Source of the DNA: Theocolax elegans
Taxonomy: Eukaryota > Arthropoda > Insecta > Hymenoptera > Cerocephalidae
Length of the DNA: 64,000 nucleotides
Assembly (NCBI GenBank): GCA_026168455.1
Contig: CM047428.1
Span: 21,852,759 to 21,916,758 of the forward strand
Direction of reading: 5' to 3'
This document shows, one piece after another, positions 10,851 to 23,524 of this stretch (the stretch's first letter is position 1; each line of letters opens with the position of its first letter). Made by a program: the position numbers and the translations under genes. Below the pieces are notes generated by a model. It saw nothing but the letters and a program-made list of their open reading frames with translations, was not told the DNA's origin and ran no database searches.

Positions 10851-12140
10851 AAATTCGAGTAAATAATCATTTGCATTAAATTCTATATATATATTAATAT
10901 GCCGATGAAATTTTAATTCAATAAACAGATATTCCTATTATATTTTTTCAAAAGACTTTTCAATAAACCTTCACAAAAAAGCCAAATTTAATGAAAACGA
11001 TCCAAATAAAAAACTATAATTTTCATCATCGCTATAAAACCAAAATTTAATCGGAACGACCCCATAAAAAGGAAAAGTATATCGCGTGCACATACTGTTA
11101 TATGTCGTTTGTTTCAGAAAAAAAATCATGCAAACGAGAGAAAGAGAGAGAGAGAGTGAGAGAGTTGATCGAGGGAATAACGAGGTGCTCTAAATTTGCG
11201 AAATTGTCGAAAGAAATTCAAGTCGCGTGGGCACACATCACGAGATTGTTGACGTTTTTCGTTTCTACAAGGCCGTCGCTTAGTTTTTCGGTATATATCT
11301 ACATATATAAACCCAACCTCTCTCCCTCTCACAATGGAATTGTTTACTTTGACTATTGCTCGAAAACCCGCCAATTGCTTCGTCCTCGCAAGTTTCGTAA
11401 ACACAAAGAGGGTTACCGAGGATTTTTCGGAGGTATGGCTATATATACAGATCCCATATATTTTTAGCGATTTTTTTTATCCAAAAAATTTTTTTGGATA
11501 AGTGTAAGCAATATTAAGAAATAAGCAATAATTATTTATTTGCTTGAAACTACGTTACTATATAATAAACTACGATTTATTAACTACGTTATTTATATAG
11601 TTCCGTAATTGTACCTTATAGTGTCCAATAATTATTAACCAATAACACACCTTGCCTGTTAAGCCATTAATTACTTATTATCATAACGAAAATATTATTT
11701 TTGCTATAGCGATATATTTTTTTAAACTTAAATTTCATTACATTCATTTACATATTTTATCCAATGCCTAATAATACCCAATAACCTAATATATAAATCA
11801 ATATATCTAATGAACGATTCTACATTTCTTAAAATAATTTTTATATATTCTAATAGTATTAATGTAATCGTATTTTTAGTCGTGTTTTACTCGCTTCGTG
11901 AATTTCCATTCAATTTTAATTCTCATACTAATAATTATTATATTAATGTATTATTATATCTGAGTAATTGTCCACAATAATATCCGATAATACCCGCGTA
12001 AAAATCCGAAAGTTTGGGCAAAACTTTGCCCAAGTATAAACTTGGGGCAAACTTGGGCAATGAGACTATGCCAAACTTGACAACTCACGCATTCCAAGTT
12101 TGGGAGAAGTTTGCAAAAGTTATGCCAAACTTCCTACAAA
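10844..12140. repeat. 1.29-kb tandem duplication, right copy
   Basis: This is the second copy of 9557-10843, ending at TTCCTACAAA (12131-12140). The same 10-bp word stands at all three breakpoints, so the duplication joins two pre-existing microhomologies, one inside the foldback arm. Confidence 0.92.
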
Positions 12141-13010
12141 GTTTTTATAAATTATTTTGTTATTGGCTGAAATATGGGACAAATTTGTCCAAAGTATGGC
12201 GCAAGTGTAGGATTACTTTTGCTACACTTTATTTTTAGGGTATATTAATTACAAAATTTGAAAAGAAAATAAATTAAAAATAATTTAATATTACCCGGTT
12301 TACACCTGAAAGAAAATGCATACATATTTTTCCAAAAGATTCCAAGGTCCTAGGTGAATTTCATCCTCTTCATCTAAGTCGTCGGAGGACGTCATTTCGA
12401 GTCGACGTTGAGGGTTAGACTGATGCATCGGCGTCAAGAAAAATTTCTTAGTGACCAGTAAACAAGAAGTCATTTGTTTGCTGGTCGTCAAGCAAATTTC
12501 ACAAACGTTCCTTAGTAACCAGCAATCAAATGACTTCTTGTTTACTGGTCACTAAGAAATTTTTCTTGACGCCGATGCATCAGTCTAACCCTCAACGTCG
12601 ACTCGAAGTGACGTGCTGCGACGACTTAGATGAAGAGGATGAAATTCACCTAGGACCTTGGAATCTTTTGGAAAAATATGTATGCATTTTCTTTCAGGTG
12701 TAAACCGGGTAATATTAAATTATTTTTAATTTATTTTCTTTTCAAATTTTGTAATTAATATACCCTAAAAATAAAGTGTAGCAAAAGTAATCCTACACTT
12801 GCGCCATACTTTGGACAAATTTGTCCCATATTTCAGCCAATAACAAAATAATTAATAAAAACTTTGTAGGAAGTTTGGCATAACTTTTGCAAACTTCTCC
12901 CAAACTTGGAATGCGTGAGTTGTCAAGTTTGGCATAGTCTCATTGCCCAAGTTTGCCCCAAGTTTATACTTGAGCAAAGTTTTGCCCAAACTTTCGGATT
13001 TTTACGCGGG
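11993..13010. mobile_element. Foldback (snap-back) DNA element, 1,018 bp, TA target site
   Basis: The left end CCCGCGTAAAAATCCGAAAG is mirrored by CTTTCGGATTTTTACGCGGG on the right. The match runs inward almost without a break: the block around 12350-12470 is the reverse complement of 12540-12660, leaving a loop of only about 50 bp near 12500. TA flanks both ends (11991-11992, 13011-13012), fitting a Tc1/mariner-type target site. Arms contain repeated TTTGGGCAAA/AACTTGG words. Small differences (for example near 12390 and 12610, and a short gap in GCCCAAG/GAGC) show it is an old insertion or is evolving. There is no transposase, so it is non-autonomous. Confidence 0.85.
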
Positions 13011-13127
13011 TAACTACATATTTTGAAAACCAAAAAAAAATTATAATTACAAATTTTTGTTTACGTTATTAATTTTTAGGCCTTACCACTACATGGGAGA
13101 TCCTTATTACAATATGCAATTACTTAA

Positions 13128-13510
13128 CGGGGTGCCATAGTCAATATTTATCCTCCCTACCTTATCGGCAAACGTGATTATTAGTAATAAATTTGTAAAT
13201 AAAACAGTATGTGAAAAATAAGAGAAGAGGCGCCTTCGTTTATTGATAATCTAACTGTGTGCTGAATTTCAGATTAAAATTATATTGCATTTTTGAGAAA
13301 AGTCTTACCAAAAATGTGAACTTAACCTCACCGAGGTGAAAAGATTTGATATTTTTGGTAAGACTTTTTTCGAAAACGCAATAATACTTTAATCTAAAAT
13401 TCAACACACAGTTAGATTGTCAATAAACGAAGGCACCTCTTCTCTTATTTTTTCACATACTGTTCTACTTTTTTATTAATTAATCATCAACAATTGAGTA
13501 TGGAACCCCC
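13128..13510. mobile_element. Palindromic MITE with TTAA target-site duplication
   Basis: The 383-bp element is flanked by TTAA (13124-13127 and 13511-13514). The ends are CGGGGTGCCATAGTCAAT and, from the right, GGGGGTTCCATACTCAAT. Further in, 13205-13310 is largely the reverse complement of 13355-13463 (AGTATGTGAAAAATAAGAGA and its mirror), so most of it folds into a hairpin. It is non-coding and starts 117 bp after the right end of the 1-kb foldback. Confidence 0.8.
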
Positions 13511-13514
13511 TTAA

Positions 13515-14393
13515 GTGAATAATACCCAATGTATAACGTCCAATAATTATAATTTTCAAAAAAAATTATGCACGTTATATTCATTGATCATATATATATA
13601 TATCCCGTTAATTAAATTTCATTCTTATATAATACTGACTTATAATGTTGGGTACTCAGATAATACCCAATAATCACTAAAAATTAATTAAAAATAATAT
13701 AAAATAACTCAATATATATCCTCTAACACGATCAATAATGATTAAAACAATACAAACAATTTTTTATACATTTTTTTCCTTAATTTTCACAATGTAAACT
13801 TATACGTTAATACCAAATATTACACTGAAAAAAAATTCTAATAAAATTAGTAATGAAATTACAGACAGTCAAAATGCAATAAATTACTGTACTGTAAAAT
13901 TTACGGAACTTATGAAAAATATTACAAAAATTGTAGTAAAAGTTAATAGACTTTTAGAAAATATTACTGTACAGTACCTATAGTGTTTTTTGAATTTTGA
14001 CAGGCTGCAATTTCATTATTAGAGATTATTGTCATTTTTACAACTTTTTTTTCCAGTATATCTAATATTACCCAATATTATCCAATAATACCCAATAATA
14101 TATTACCTATTAATATCACCGATAATAACACATTATCGAAATAAAAAGTTATTTTTCCATAAATTTTTTTTTCACATTTATCGATTGTCAACCCGCGTAA
14201 CGTACATTTACATACCGGAAAAAAATGTTATAGTAAAAATATGACAATGTTACTGAACTATCGAGAGACTTTCTTTTCGATGTGTGTAGTTAATTATACC
14301 CATTAATAAAATAATAATTTTTTTACTACTACTTTTCTATCCGTGTATTCACATGTTCCAACATTAATGCCCAATAGATCTACTTCTACAAAC
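13515..14393. other. AT-rich sequence with degenerate ATAATACCCAAT words
   Basis: Short related words (AATAATACCCAATAAT) recur at 13520, 13665 and 14040-14110. No gene is seen. Confidence 0.45.
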
Positions 14394-14533
14394 CAAAAAA
14401 AAATTTTTTTCTATAGTTTCTTTCCATTTGAACGTAACCCTCGCACTATATATGTCCAACAAATATATCATCATTACCGCTAATAACCAACGCACATACA
14501 TAGAAAAACATATACTTTATAACATATATATAT
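14394..14533 (+). repeat. Direct repeat, copy 1 (pair with 15341-15475)
   Basis: A block containing CTATAGTTTCTTTCCATTTG, GTAACCCTCGCACTATATAT and ATAACCAACGCACATACATA is repeated nearly exactly about 950 bp downstream. The second copy lacks two bases in the AAATATATCATC stretch. Confidence 0.85.
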
Positions 14534-14864
14534 CAATTAACTGACGATCGAAAATTGGCTTTAACTTAAAAAAGTGACGTTAACACGTTATCCAAGAAAA
14601 AAAAAACCAAAAAAAAATTATCGTACAATTATATATACATTACGTGTCGAACAAGAAGATGAAAAAAAGTAAAACAGCGTTAATAAGTAAACTCAGTTTA
14701 TCCTCTTAAACACACCCATGTATCACGTGTATATACATAGGTAGTAAGCTACTTAGTTCTTTTACTCTCTTGTATTATTTTTGTCTCGCTCAGCTAAAAA
14801 TCATGGAACATTGATTATTCTTAACTTTGAAACATTAATATTTTTTATTTTAAAATAATCAATG

Positions 14865-14868
<4 letters not shown>

Positions 14869-14941
<73 letters not shown>
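14869..14941. repeat. (TA)n microsatellite, about 72 bp
   Basis: An uninterrupted TA run precedes GCGTGTGTGTGC. It makes a false Tyr/Ile open frame on the minus strand. Confidence 0.95.
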
Positions 14942-14944
<3 letters not shown>

Positions 14945-15340
14945 TGTGTGTGCTTACTTGATGCAAGTGCAGCTATCAAAATGTAGAAATTGGATTTTCT
15001 TGTTCGTCTCATTTTAAAACTGCACTTCAACCAAACATCGGAAAATAATTTTATAAAAAAAATTGAAAAGCTTGAATCAAGAGCTTTCGAACGCACTATA
15101 TTAACATTGTTTAAAGTCCTTTTTACGTTTGACTGGTGGTTTTCTTTTAAACACGTCTTTTCTTCAACTTTAGTATCTCGGAAGGATTAAATTTAAAAAA
15201 AAATGTCTAGGAGAAAAAATGTTTGATTTTATCTTAAGATTATGTACAAATTTTTTCAGATTATTTAGAATTTTTTTTTTTTTAATTTATAGTTATATAT
15301 AGTTTAGAAAATTCTTTATAATCAATTCATTTATCATATT

Positions 15341-15475
15341 AAAAAAAAAAATTTTTTCTATAGTTTCTTTCCATTTGAACGTAACCCTCGCACTATATAT
15401 GTCCAACAAATATCATCATTACCGCTAATAACCAACGCACATACATAGAAAAACATATACTTTATAACATATATA
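15341..15475 (+). repeat. Direct repeat, copy 2 (pair with 14394-14533)
   Basis: Second copy of the block described at 14394. The interval between them holds a long (TA)n microsatellite and no recognisable gene. Confidence 0.85.
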
Positions 15476-15659
15476 CTTTAAAGTTTTTGTAATTTTTAGT
15501 TCGTGAAAATACCGTCCTTTTTTCGTGCCAATAGTTATTTCCAATTAAAAAAAAAAGATTTTTGTAAAAAAAATTATGTTGAAAAAATTGGAACAAGCTG
15601 TAAAATTATTTATAGTTAAAACGCTTAAAATATTGGTATTGATACAATTAATAGAGAAA

Positions 15660-15694
<35 letters not shown>

Positions 15695-18359
15695 AGAGAA
15701 CTTAAAGTTATTATAATGTTTAAAATGCTACCCGACGGATTTTTCTGTACGTTAATTTTCAAGAGAGATAATACGAAACTTTAAAGTTTATTCCATTATT
15801 ATATCGGGCCGTAGCTAAAAGTTTATGGACACGAGTATTTTTTTTGCAAACATTTGGCCAATTATTTTTTGACTAATGAGACTGCATATTTGATAAAAAC
15901 TAGCCTATAGATCTCAAATGATTGGTAAAAGCAAATTGGTTTTTCATAACCTCAAAATATCCGTTCGAAAATTTCTTTTCCAAATATACATCGTAATATG
16001 TACAGTTTCTATTGGGGTTATTAAATGTACTTTTAGACCAAATAACTTATATCCGTTTCAGAAAAAATGGTCCAAAATTGCATAATTAATAGCCAATAAA
16101 TAATTTGATCAAACCTCATAATGTATATTTAAAAATTCCTTTCCTAAACGAGCTTTAAAATTTTCAGTTATATCCTAAGATTCTAAAATGTTTTTTGACC
16201 GAATACTACATTTAAAATATCCAATAAGAGACAAATGTTCAAAAAATAGTTTCATCTAACCTCAAAGTTAGAATTTTGCTTATTCAACCCACTGCGAAAA
16301 TAGATTTTGAGAAGCTCACTTCATTGCTCTATAAATCTTGAACTATAAAGTATGTTTTAGCGTGTTCGACGTTCTCATTTACGTCATAAACCTTCCATTT
16401 CATAAAAAATAACCTACAAATTCGTGATTAATGGCAAAAATAATGCAATACTCTAATAAAAAAATTTTTTTTACTATAAATTGTCTACAAAGTGATGTTG
16501 CTTAGCCGAAGACACCTTCTATATTAGCAAAATCAACCTACTAATCCCTAATTACTGATAAAAATATAGTATCACCTAACCTCAAAATATACATCCTTGG
16601 AATTTGGTTTATTCAACCCATTGCGAAAATAGATTTTGAGCACCGCGCTTCATTGATCTATCAAAACATGGAATATAAAGTGTGTTTCTTGCGTGTTTGA
16701 TTCGCGTCTTCCAAGCGTGTATGCGTAAACATTTATGAAAGCTCAGTTATACCACGTGCACTTAGTCGTTAAACCGATTTAAACAAACGAAACATATAAT
16801 AAACGTGCACTATAATTGGATCGATAATTTTATTAATTTTTCACGATCGAATCCGAATTTAAAATTCCCTGCTTTATCGATCGATAATGTTACATAAAAT
16901 TAGACTTAAATATTGAAATGTTATTTCAAGAGTTCGTTGATCCTGGTTTATTAATAATCGATTCGCGGGCTAAGTTTGCGGTAGAAATATTTATTGATTC
17001 TCGAGAATTCACCAACATTTGTTTTAAGTTATATTTAATATATTAAAATTAAATTCATAAAAAAGAGATGTAAAATATTTATTCAATTAATTATGTTTAT
17101 TTATTATTTCTAAAATTAATGTTTACCCTTCCTACCTTATCGATCAATAGTATCACGTAAAATTAAACTTAATTAATAAATGTAATTTCAAGGGTTCATT
17201 GATCTTCCTTTATAAAATAATCTATCTTAAATATTTATTGAATTTCGAAAACAAACTACCACGAACATATTTTAATAATTTGAGGTTATGTTCAATAAAT
17301 TAAAATCTTTTCATAATTTAACGTTATGTACAATGAATTACAATTTTCTCACAATTTAAGGTTATGTACAATGAATTAACATTTTTCTCAAGAAGTAATA
17401 ATTTACATGTAAGAAACATTAAAAAGTTAATCTACAAACTGTTATCGACGTATTTCTAAATAATAAAGACACATCGCGTTTTAACAACCCATAAAAAGGA
17501 AGATAACGTATAACCACGTAAATCATAATGATTACTATTACCTTTCGAGTAAAAGAAAAAAAAATATCTTTCACGCAAATATGAGATTGAAAGATCGAGT
17601 GATTAGTAAAAGTCGTAAATACTACAATTTTCGTAATAACCTGGTATTTAATCAAAAATTACTTTGAATTCTACCTGTTTTACCGATAATCGATAAGACA
17701 ATAATAGAATATTATAAATTTTTTGCGAAATTTACGCTCTACCGATTTGAATTGTAAAATGCACGTATTACATCTTTTATAATATATGCACGATTATCGA
17801 TTTTGGGTTCTATCTTAGAAATTTCTCATTCACAAAATGTTTTAAATTATTTATACGCCGCTTATAAGTTATTAATCAATTTTGGATTCCCTAGGAAAGT
17901 TTCAGGGGGTTTATTATAGCGAGGATAATGAAAATTTTAGATGGCTTTATCTAGGCTTCAACTCGGGAAGATGAATATTGATTTTCATCAAGGTATACGT
18001 AGATTTTTCAAAATGTGAAGAGGTTATGTGACATTACAGTGGTTTCGGTTGAAAAAAAGATGAGATTAAGTAGTTCTTCTACAGTTTTCAATAGTTATTG
18101 AAAATTAACGTTGACGAAAATTCGTTGTAAAGATCGGTTAATTATTATTTTTTAATGATTATCGAGATAAGTTGGTAGATTCCTACTTAAATCGACATTT
18201 AGGAAATCATAAATTTTCAAAATGATTTCGACATTTTGTAAGTTGTAACTTTTATCAAAATCCACACGTAAGTATCGAAAATATTTTCGAAAAATAAAAT
18301 CGAAAATAAAGTTACAATTTATTTAAAAAAATGATATTTTGTTTTAGTGTTGATAAGGA
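15476..18359. other. AT-rich intergenic sequence with short internal repeats
   Basis: No gene is recognised. It holds a (GT)(GA) tract at about 15660-15694, a pair of direct repeats (16253-16375 and 16573-16706, sharing TTATTCAACCCA and GCGAAAATAGATTTTGAG), and three 38-bp units at about 17276-17388 with GTTATGTACAATGAATTA. Confidence 0.5.
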
Positions 18360-18367
18360 GAGTCAGT
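18360..18367 (+). repeat. Left target-site duplication of the 9.8-kb element
   Basis: GAGTCAGT; the right partner differs in the last base (GAGTCAGC). Seven of eight bases match. Confidence 0.65.
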
Positions 18368-18750
18368 ATGTATCTGAAGTTTCCATCGTTGGACTCCAAC
18401 GAATTTTGAAAATTCTAAATTTCCACCTTTTAACTATGAGAATACATTAAAAATCATATAAAATGATAAAAGTAAATGAAATACACTGAAAAATCTCACA
18501 AATAACCCCAGGGGGTGCCTTAAAGGGGTAAACGGCATATACCCCATTAGCGATATATGCGTAAGGTAACGTAATCACATCTACCTCAATAAAATGTCTT
18601 TTATAATACCTCACATAGCACAACTAAACGTGAATCGGTAACACAAGACAGTATAGGCATTACACATGCCCGGATGAGGAGGTGGGTTAGGTATAAGGGT
18701 AACTATCCCCCCACATGCAGCCAAAAACACACTTTCGTCGGTTATATCAA
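18368..18750 (+). repeat. Outer unique arm of the 9.8-kb element, left
   Basis: Non-tandem terminal sequence, including CCCCAGGGGGTGCC, GGGGTAAACGGCATATACCC and GGAGGTGGGTTAGG. Its reverse complement is at 27787-28171 with very few differences. Less AT-rich than the rest of the window. No open frame of note. Confidence 0.85.
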
Positions 18751-21700
18751 AATTTCAAACTGTTGTAATATTTTTATTTTCTTTATATTTGGCAGTTAAA
18801 CTTGTATCTATATTAGAAAGATGTAGGAAAAGTTTGATCGTGCGGAAAAAGATAGAAGGGTGGCTACGGGGGATGGAAAGTGTCAATTTCGCCGTAAAAA
18901 CGCTTTTTTCATCGATTATCTCGAAATTTCGTACTGTTGTCATATTTTTATTTTTTTTATATTTACAAGTTAAACTTGTATCTATATTAGAAAGATGTAG
19001 GAAAAGTTTGATCGTGCGGAAAAAGATAGAAGGGTGGCTACGGGGGCTGGAAAGTGTCAATTTCGCCGTAAAAACGCTTTTTTCATCGATTATCTTGAAA
19101 TTTCGAACTGTTGTCATATTTTTATTTTCCTTATATTTGGCAGTTAAACTTGTATCTATATTAGAAAGATGTAGGAAAAGTTTGATCGTGCGGAAAAAGA
19201 TAGAAGGGTGGCTACGGGGGATGAAAAGTGTCATTTTCGACGTATAAAAACCATGTTTTCATCAATTATCTCAAAATTTCGAACTGTTGTCATATTTTTA
19301 TTTTCCTTATATTTGGCAGTTAAACTTGTATCTATATTAGAAAGATGTAGGAAAAGTTTGATCGCGCGGAAAAAGATAGAAGGGTGGCTACGGGGGATGA
19401 AAAGTGTCATTTTCGACGTAAAAACGCTTTTTCATCGATTATCTTGAAATTTCGAACTGTTGTCATATTTTTATTTTCCTTATATTTGGCAGTTAAACTT
19501 GTATCTATATTAGAAAGATGTAGGAAAAGTTTGATCGTGCGGAAAAAGATAGAAGGGTGGCTACAAGGGATGAAAAGTGTCATTTTCGACGTATAAAACC
19601 ATGATTTCATCGTTTATCTCAATATTTCAAACTGTTGTCATATTTTTATTTTCTTTATATTTGGCAGTTAAACTTGTAGCTATATTAGAAAGATGTAGGA
19701 AAAGTTTGATCGTGCGGAAAAAGATAGATGGGTGGCTATAAGGGATGAAAAGTGTCATTTTGGACGTAAAAACGCTTTTTTGATCGATTATCTCGAAATG
19801 TCAAACTGTTGTTATATTTTTATTTTCTTTATATTTACAAGTTAAACTTGTATCTATATTAGAAAGATGTAGGAAAAGTTTGATCGTGCGGAAAAAGATA
19901 GAAGGGTGGCTACGGGGGATGGAAAGTGTCATTGTCGCCGTAAAAACGCTTTTTTGATCGATTATCTTGAAATTTCAAACTGTTGTCATATTTTTATTTT
20001 CTTTATATTTGGCAGTTAACTTGTATCTATATTAGAAAGATGTAGGAAAAGTTTGATCGTGCGGAAATAAGATAGAAGGGTGGCTACGGGGATGGAAAGT
20101 GTCATTTTCGCCGTAAAAACGCTTTTTGTTCGATTATCTTGAAATTTCAAACTGTTGTCATATTTTTATTTTCTTTATATCTACAAGTTAAACTTGTATC
20201 TATATTAGAAAGATGTAGGAAAAGTTTGATCGTGCGGAAAAAGATAGAAGGGTGGCTACAGGGGATGAAAAGTGTCATTTTCGCCGTATAAAACGCTTTT
20301 TTCATCGATTATCTCAAATTTCGAACTGTTGTCATATTTTTATTTCTCTTTATATTTGGCAGTTAAACTTGTATCTATATTAGAAAGATGTAGGAAAAGT
20401 TTGATCGTGCGGAAAAAAGATAGAAGGGTGGCTACGGGGGATGAAAAGTGTCATTTTCGACGTAAAAACGCTTTTTTCATCGATTATCTCGAAATTTCGA
20501 ACTGTTGTCATATTTTTATTTTCCTTATATTTGGCAGTTAAACTTGTATCTATATTAGAAAGATGTAGGAAAAGTTTGATCGTGCGGAAAAAGATAGAAG
20601 GGTGGCTACAGGGGATGAAAAGTGTCATTTTCGACGTATAAAACCATTATTTCATCGATTATCTCGAAATTTCGAACTGTTGTCATATTTTTATTTTCCT
20701 TATATTTGGCAGTTAAACTTGTATCTATATTAGAAAGATGTAGGAAAAGTTTGATCGTGCGGAAAAAGATAGATGGGTGGCTATAAGGGATGAAAAGTGT
20801 CATTTTGGACGTAAAAACGCTTTTTTGATCGATTATCTCGAAATGTCAAACTGTTGTTATATTTTTATTTTCTTTATATTTACAAGTTAAACTTGTATCT
20901 ATATTAGAAAGATGTAGGAAAAGTTTGATCGTGCGGAAAAAGATAGAAGGGTGGCTACGGGGGATGGAAAGTGTCATTGTCGCCGTAAAAACGCTTTTTT
21001 GATCGATTATCTTGAAATTTCAAACTGTTGTCATATTTTTATTTTCTTTATATTTGGCAGTTAAACTTGTATCTATATTAGAAAGATGTAGGAAAAGTTT
21101 GATCGTGCGGAATAAGATAGAAGGGTGGCTACGGGGATGGAAAGTGTCATTTTCGCCGTAAAAACGCTTTTTTGTTCGATTATCTTGAAATTTCAAACTG
21201 TTGTCATATTTTTATTTTCTTTATATCTACAAGTTAAACTTGTATCTATATTAGAAAGATGTAGGAAAAGTTTGATCGTGCGGAAAAAGATAGAAGGGTG
21301 GCTACAAGGGATGAAAAGTGTCATTGTCGCCGTAAAAACGCTTTTTTCATCGATTATCTCGAAATTTCGTACTGTTGTCATATTTTTATTCTCTTTATAT
21401 TTTGCAGTTAAACTTGTATCTATATTAGAAAGATGTAGGAAAAGTTTGATCGTGCGGAAAAAGATAAAAGGGTGGCTACGGGGGATGGAAAGTGTCAATT
21501 TCGCCGTAAAAACGCTTTTTTGATCGATTATCTCGAAATTTCGAACTGTTGTCATATTTTTATTTTCCTTATATTTGGCAGTTAAACTTGTATCTATATT
21601 AGAAAGATGTAGGAAAAGTTTGATCGCGCGGTAAAAGATAGAAGGGTGGCTACGGGGGATGAAAAGTGTCATTTTCGACGTAAAAACGCTTTTTTCATCG

Positions 21701-23505
21701 ATTATCTTGAAATTTCGAACTGTTGTCATATTTTTATTTTCCTTATATTTGGCAGTTAAACTTGTATCTATATTAGAAAGATGTAGGAAAAGTTTGATCG
21801 TGCGGAAAAAGATAGAAGGGTGGCTACAAGGGATGAAAAGTGTCATTTTCGACGTATAAAACCATGATTTCATCGATTATCTCAATATTTCAAACTGTTG
21901 TCATATTTTTATTTTCCTTATATTTGGCAGTTAAACTTGTATCTATATTAGAAAGATGTAGGAAAAGTTTGATCGTGCGGAAAAAGATAGAAGGGTGGCT
22001 ACGGGGGATGAAAAGTGTCATTTTCGACGTATAAACCATGTTTTCATCGATTATCTCAATATTTCAAACTGTTGTCATATTTTTATTTTCTTTATATTTG
22101 GCAGTTAAACTTGTATCTATATTAGAAAGATGTAGGAAAAGTTTGATCGTGCGGAAAAAGATAGAAGGCTGGCTACGGGGGATGAAAAGTGTCATTTTCG
22201 ACGTATAACACGCTTTTTTGATCGATTTTCTCAATATTTCAAACTGTTGTCATATTTTTATTTTCTTTATATTTGGCAGTTAAACTTGTATGTATATTAG
22301 AAAGATGTAGGAAAAGTTTGATCGTGCGGAAAAAGATAGAAGGGTGGCTACAAGGGATGAAAAGTGTCATTTTCGACGTATAAACCATGTTTTCATCGAT
22401 TATCTCAATATTTCAAACTGTTGTCATATTTTTATTTTCTTTATATTTGGCAGTTAAACTTGTATCTATATTAGAAAGATGTAGGAAAAGTTTGATCGTG
22501 CGGAAAAAGATAGAAGGCTGGCTACGGGGGATGAAAAGTGTCATTTTCGACGTATAACACGCTTTTTTGATCGATTTTCTCAATATTTCAAACTGTTGTC
22601 ATATTTTTATTTTCTTTATATTTGGCAGTTAAACTTGTATGTATATTAGAAAGATGTAGGAAAAGTTTGATCGTGCGGAAAAAGATAGAAGGGTGGCTAC
22701 AAGGGATGAAAAGTGTCATTTTCGCCGTAAAAACGCTTTTTTCATCGATTATCTCAAAATTTCGAACTATTGTCATATTTTTATTTTCTTTATATTTTGC
22801 AGTTAAACTTGTATCTATATTAGAAAGATGTAGGAAAAGTTTGATCATGCGGAAAAAGATAGAAGGGTGACTACAAGGGATGAAAAGTGTCATTTACGAC
22901 GTATAACACGCTCTTTTGATCGATTATCTCAATATTTCAAACTGTTGTCATATTTTTATTTTCTTTATATTTGGCAGTTAAACTTGTATCTATATTAAAA
23001 AGATGTAGGAAAAGTTTGATCGTGCGGAAAAAGATAGAAGGGTGGCTACAAGGGATGAAAATTGCCATTTTCGACGTATAACACGCTCTTTTGATCGATT
23101 ATCTCAATATTTCAAACTGTTGTCATATTTTTATTTTCTTTATATTTGGCAGTTAAACTTGTATCTATATTAGAAAGATGTAGGAAAAGTTTGATCGTGC
23201 GGAAAAAGATAGAAGGGTGGCTACGGGGGATGAAAAGTGTCATTTTCGACGTATAACACGCTTTTTTGATCGATTTTCTCAATATTTCAAACTGTTGTCA
23301 TATTTTTATTTTCTTTATATTTGGCAGTTAAACTTGTATGTATATTAGAAAGATGTAGGAAAAGTTTGATCGTGCGGAAAAAGATAGAAGGGTGGCTACG
23401 GGGGATGAAAAGTGTCAATTTCGCCGTAAAAACGCTTTTTTGATCGATTATCTCAAAATTTCGAACTGTTGTCATATTTTTATTTTCTTTATATTTATAA
23501 GCTAA
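18751..23505 (+). repeat. 174-176-bp tandem array, left arm (about 27 units)
   Basis: Each unit contains TAAACTTGTATCTATATTAG, GTGCGGAAAAAGATAGAAGG, GTGTCATTTTCGACGTA and CATATTTTTATTTTC. Anchor spacing is 174 at the start (18795, 18969, 19143), with 175-176 elsewhere. Sub-types differ before the anchor (GGCA or ACAA) and after the GGATG (AAAAGTGTCATTTTCGAC, GAAAGTGTCAATTTCGCC). Higher-order repeats are visible: the variant GATGGGTGGCTATAAGGG recurs at about 19727 and 20773, and a two-unit block with GAAGGCTGGC recurs at about 22164 and 22512. Because 174 = 3 x 58, open frames run through several units on both strands; they break at 175/176-bp units, so I do not call genes. Confidence 0.95.
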
Positions 23506-23524
23506 ACTTGACTTATCATAAGAA

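Noticed and set aside
9822..11467. Open frames of 121-130 codons in the 1.29-kb duplication
   Set aside because: Low-complexity start from the GA tract, single-base differences between the copies change the frame, and both strands are equally open.
12300..12491. 63-codon minus-strand frame inside the foldback element
   Set aside because: It lies in a palindromic arm without other evidence of coding.
14845..15096. 83-codon frame with a long Tyr-Ile run
   Set aside because: Translation of a (TA)n microsatellite.
18751..23505. CRISPR-like array
   Set aside because: Units are contiguous 174-bp satellite copies with no spacers, in eukaryotic DNA.
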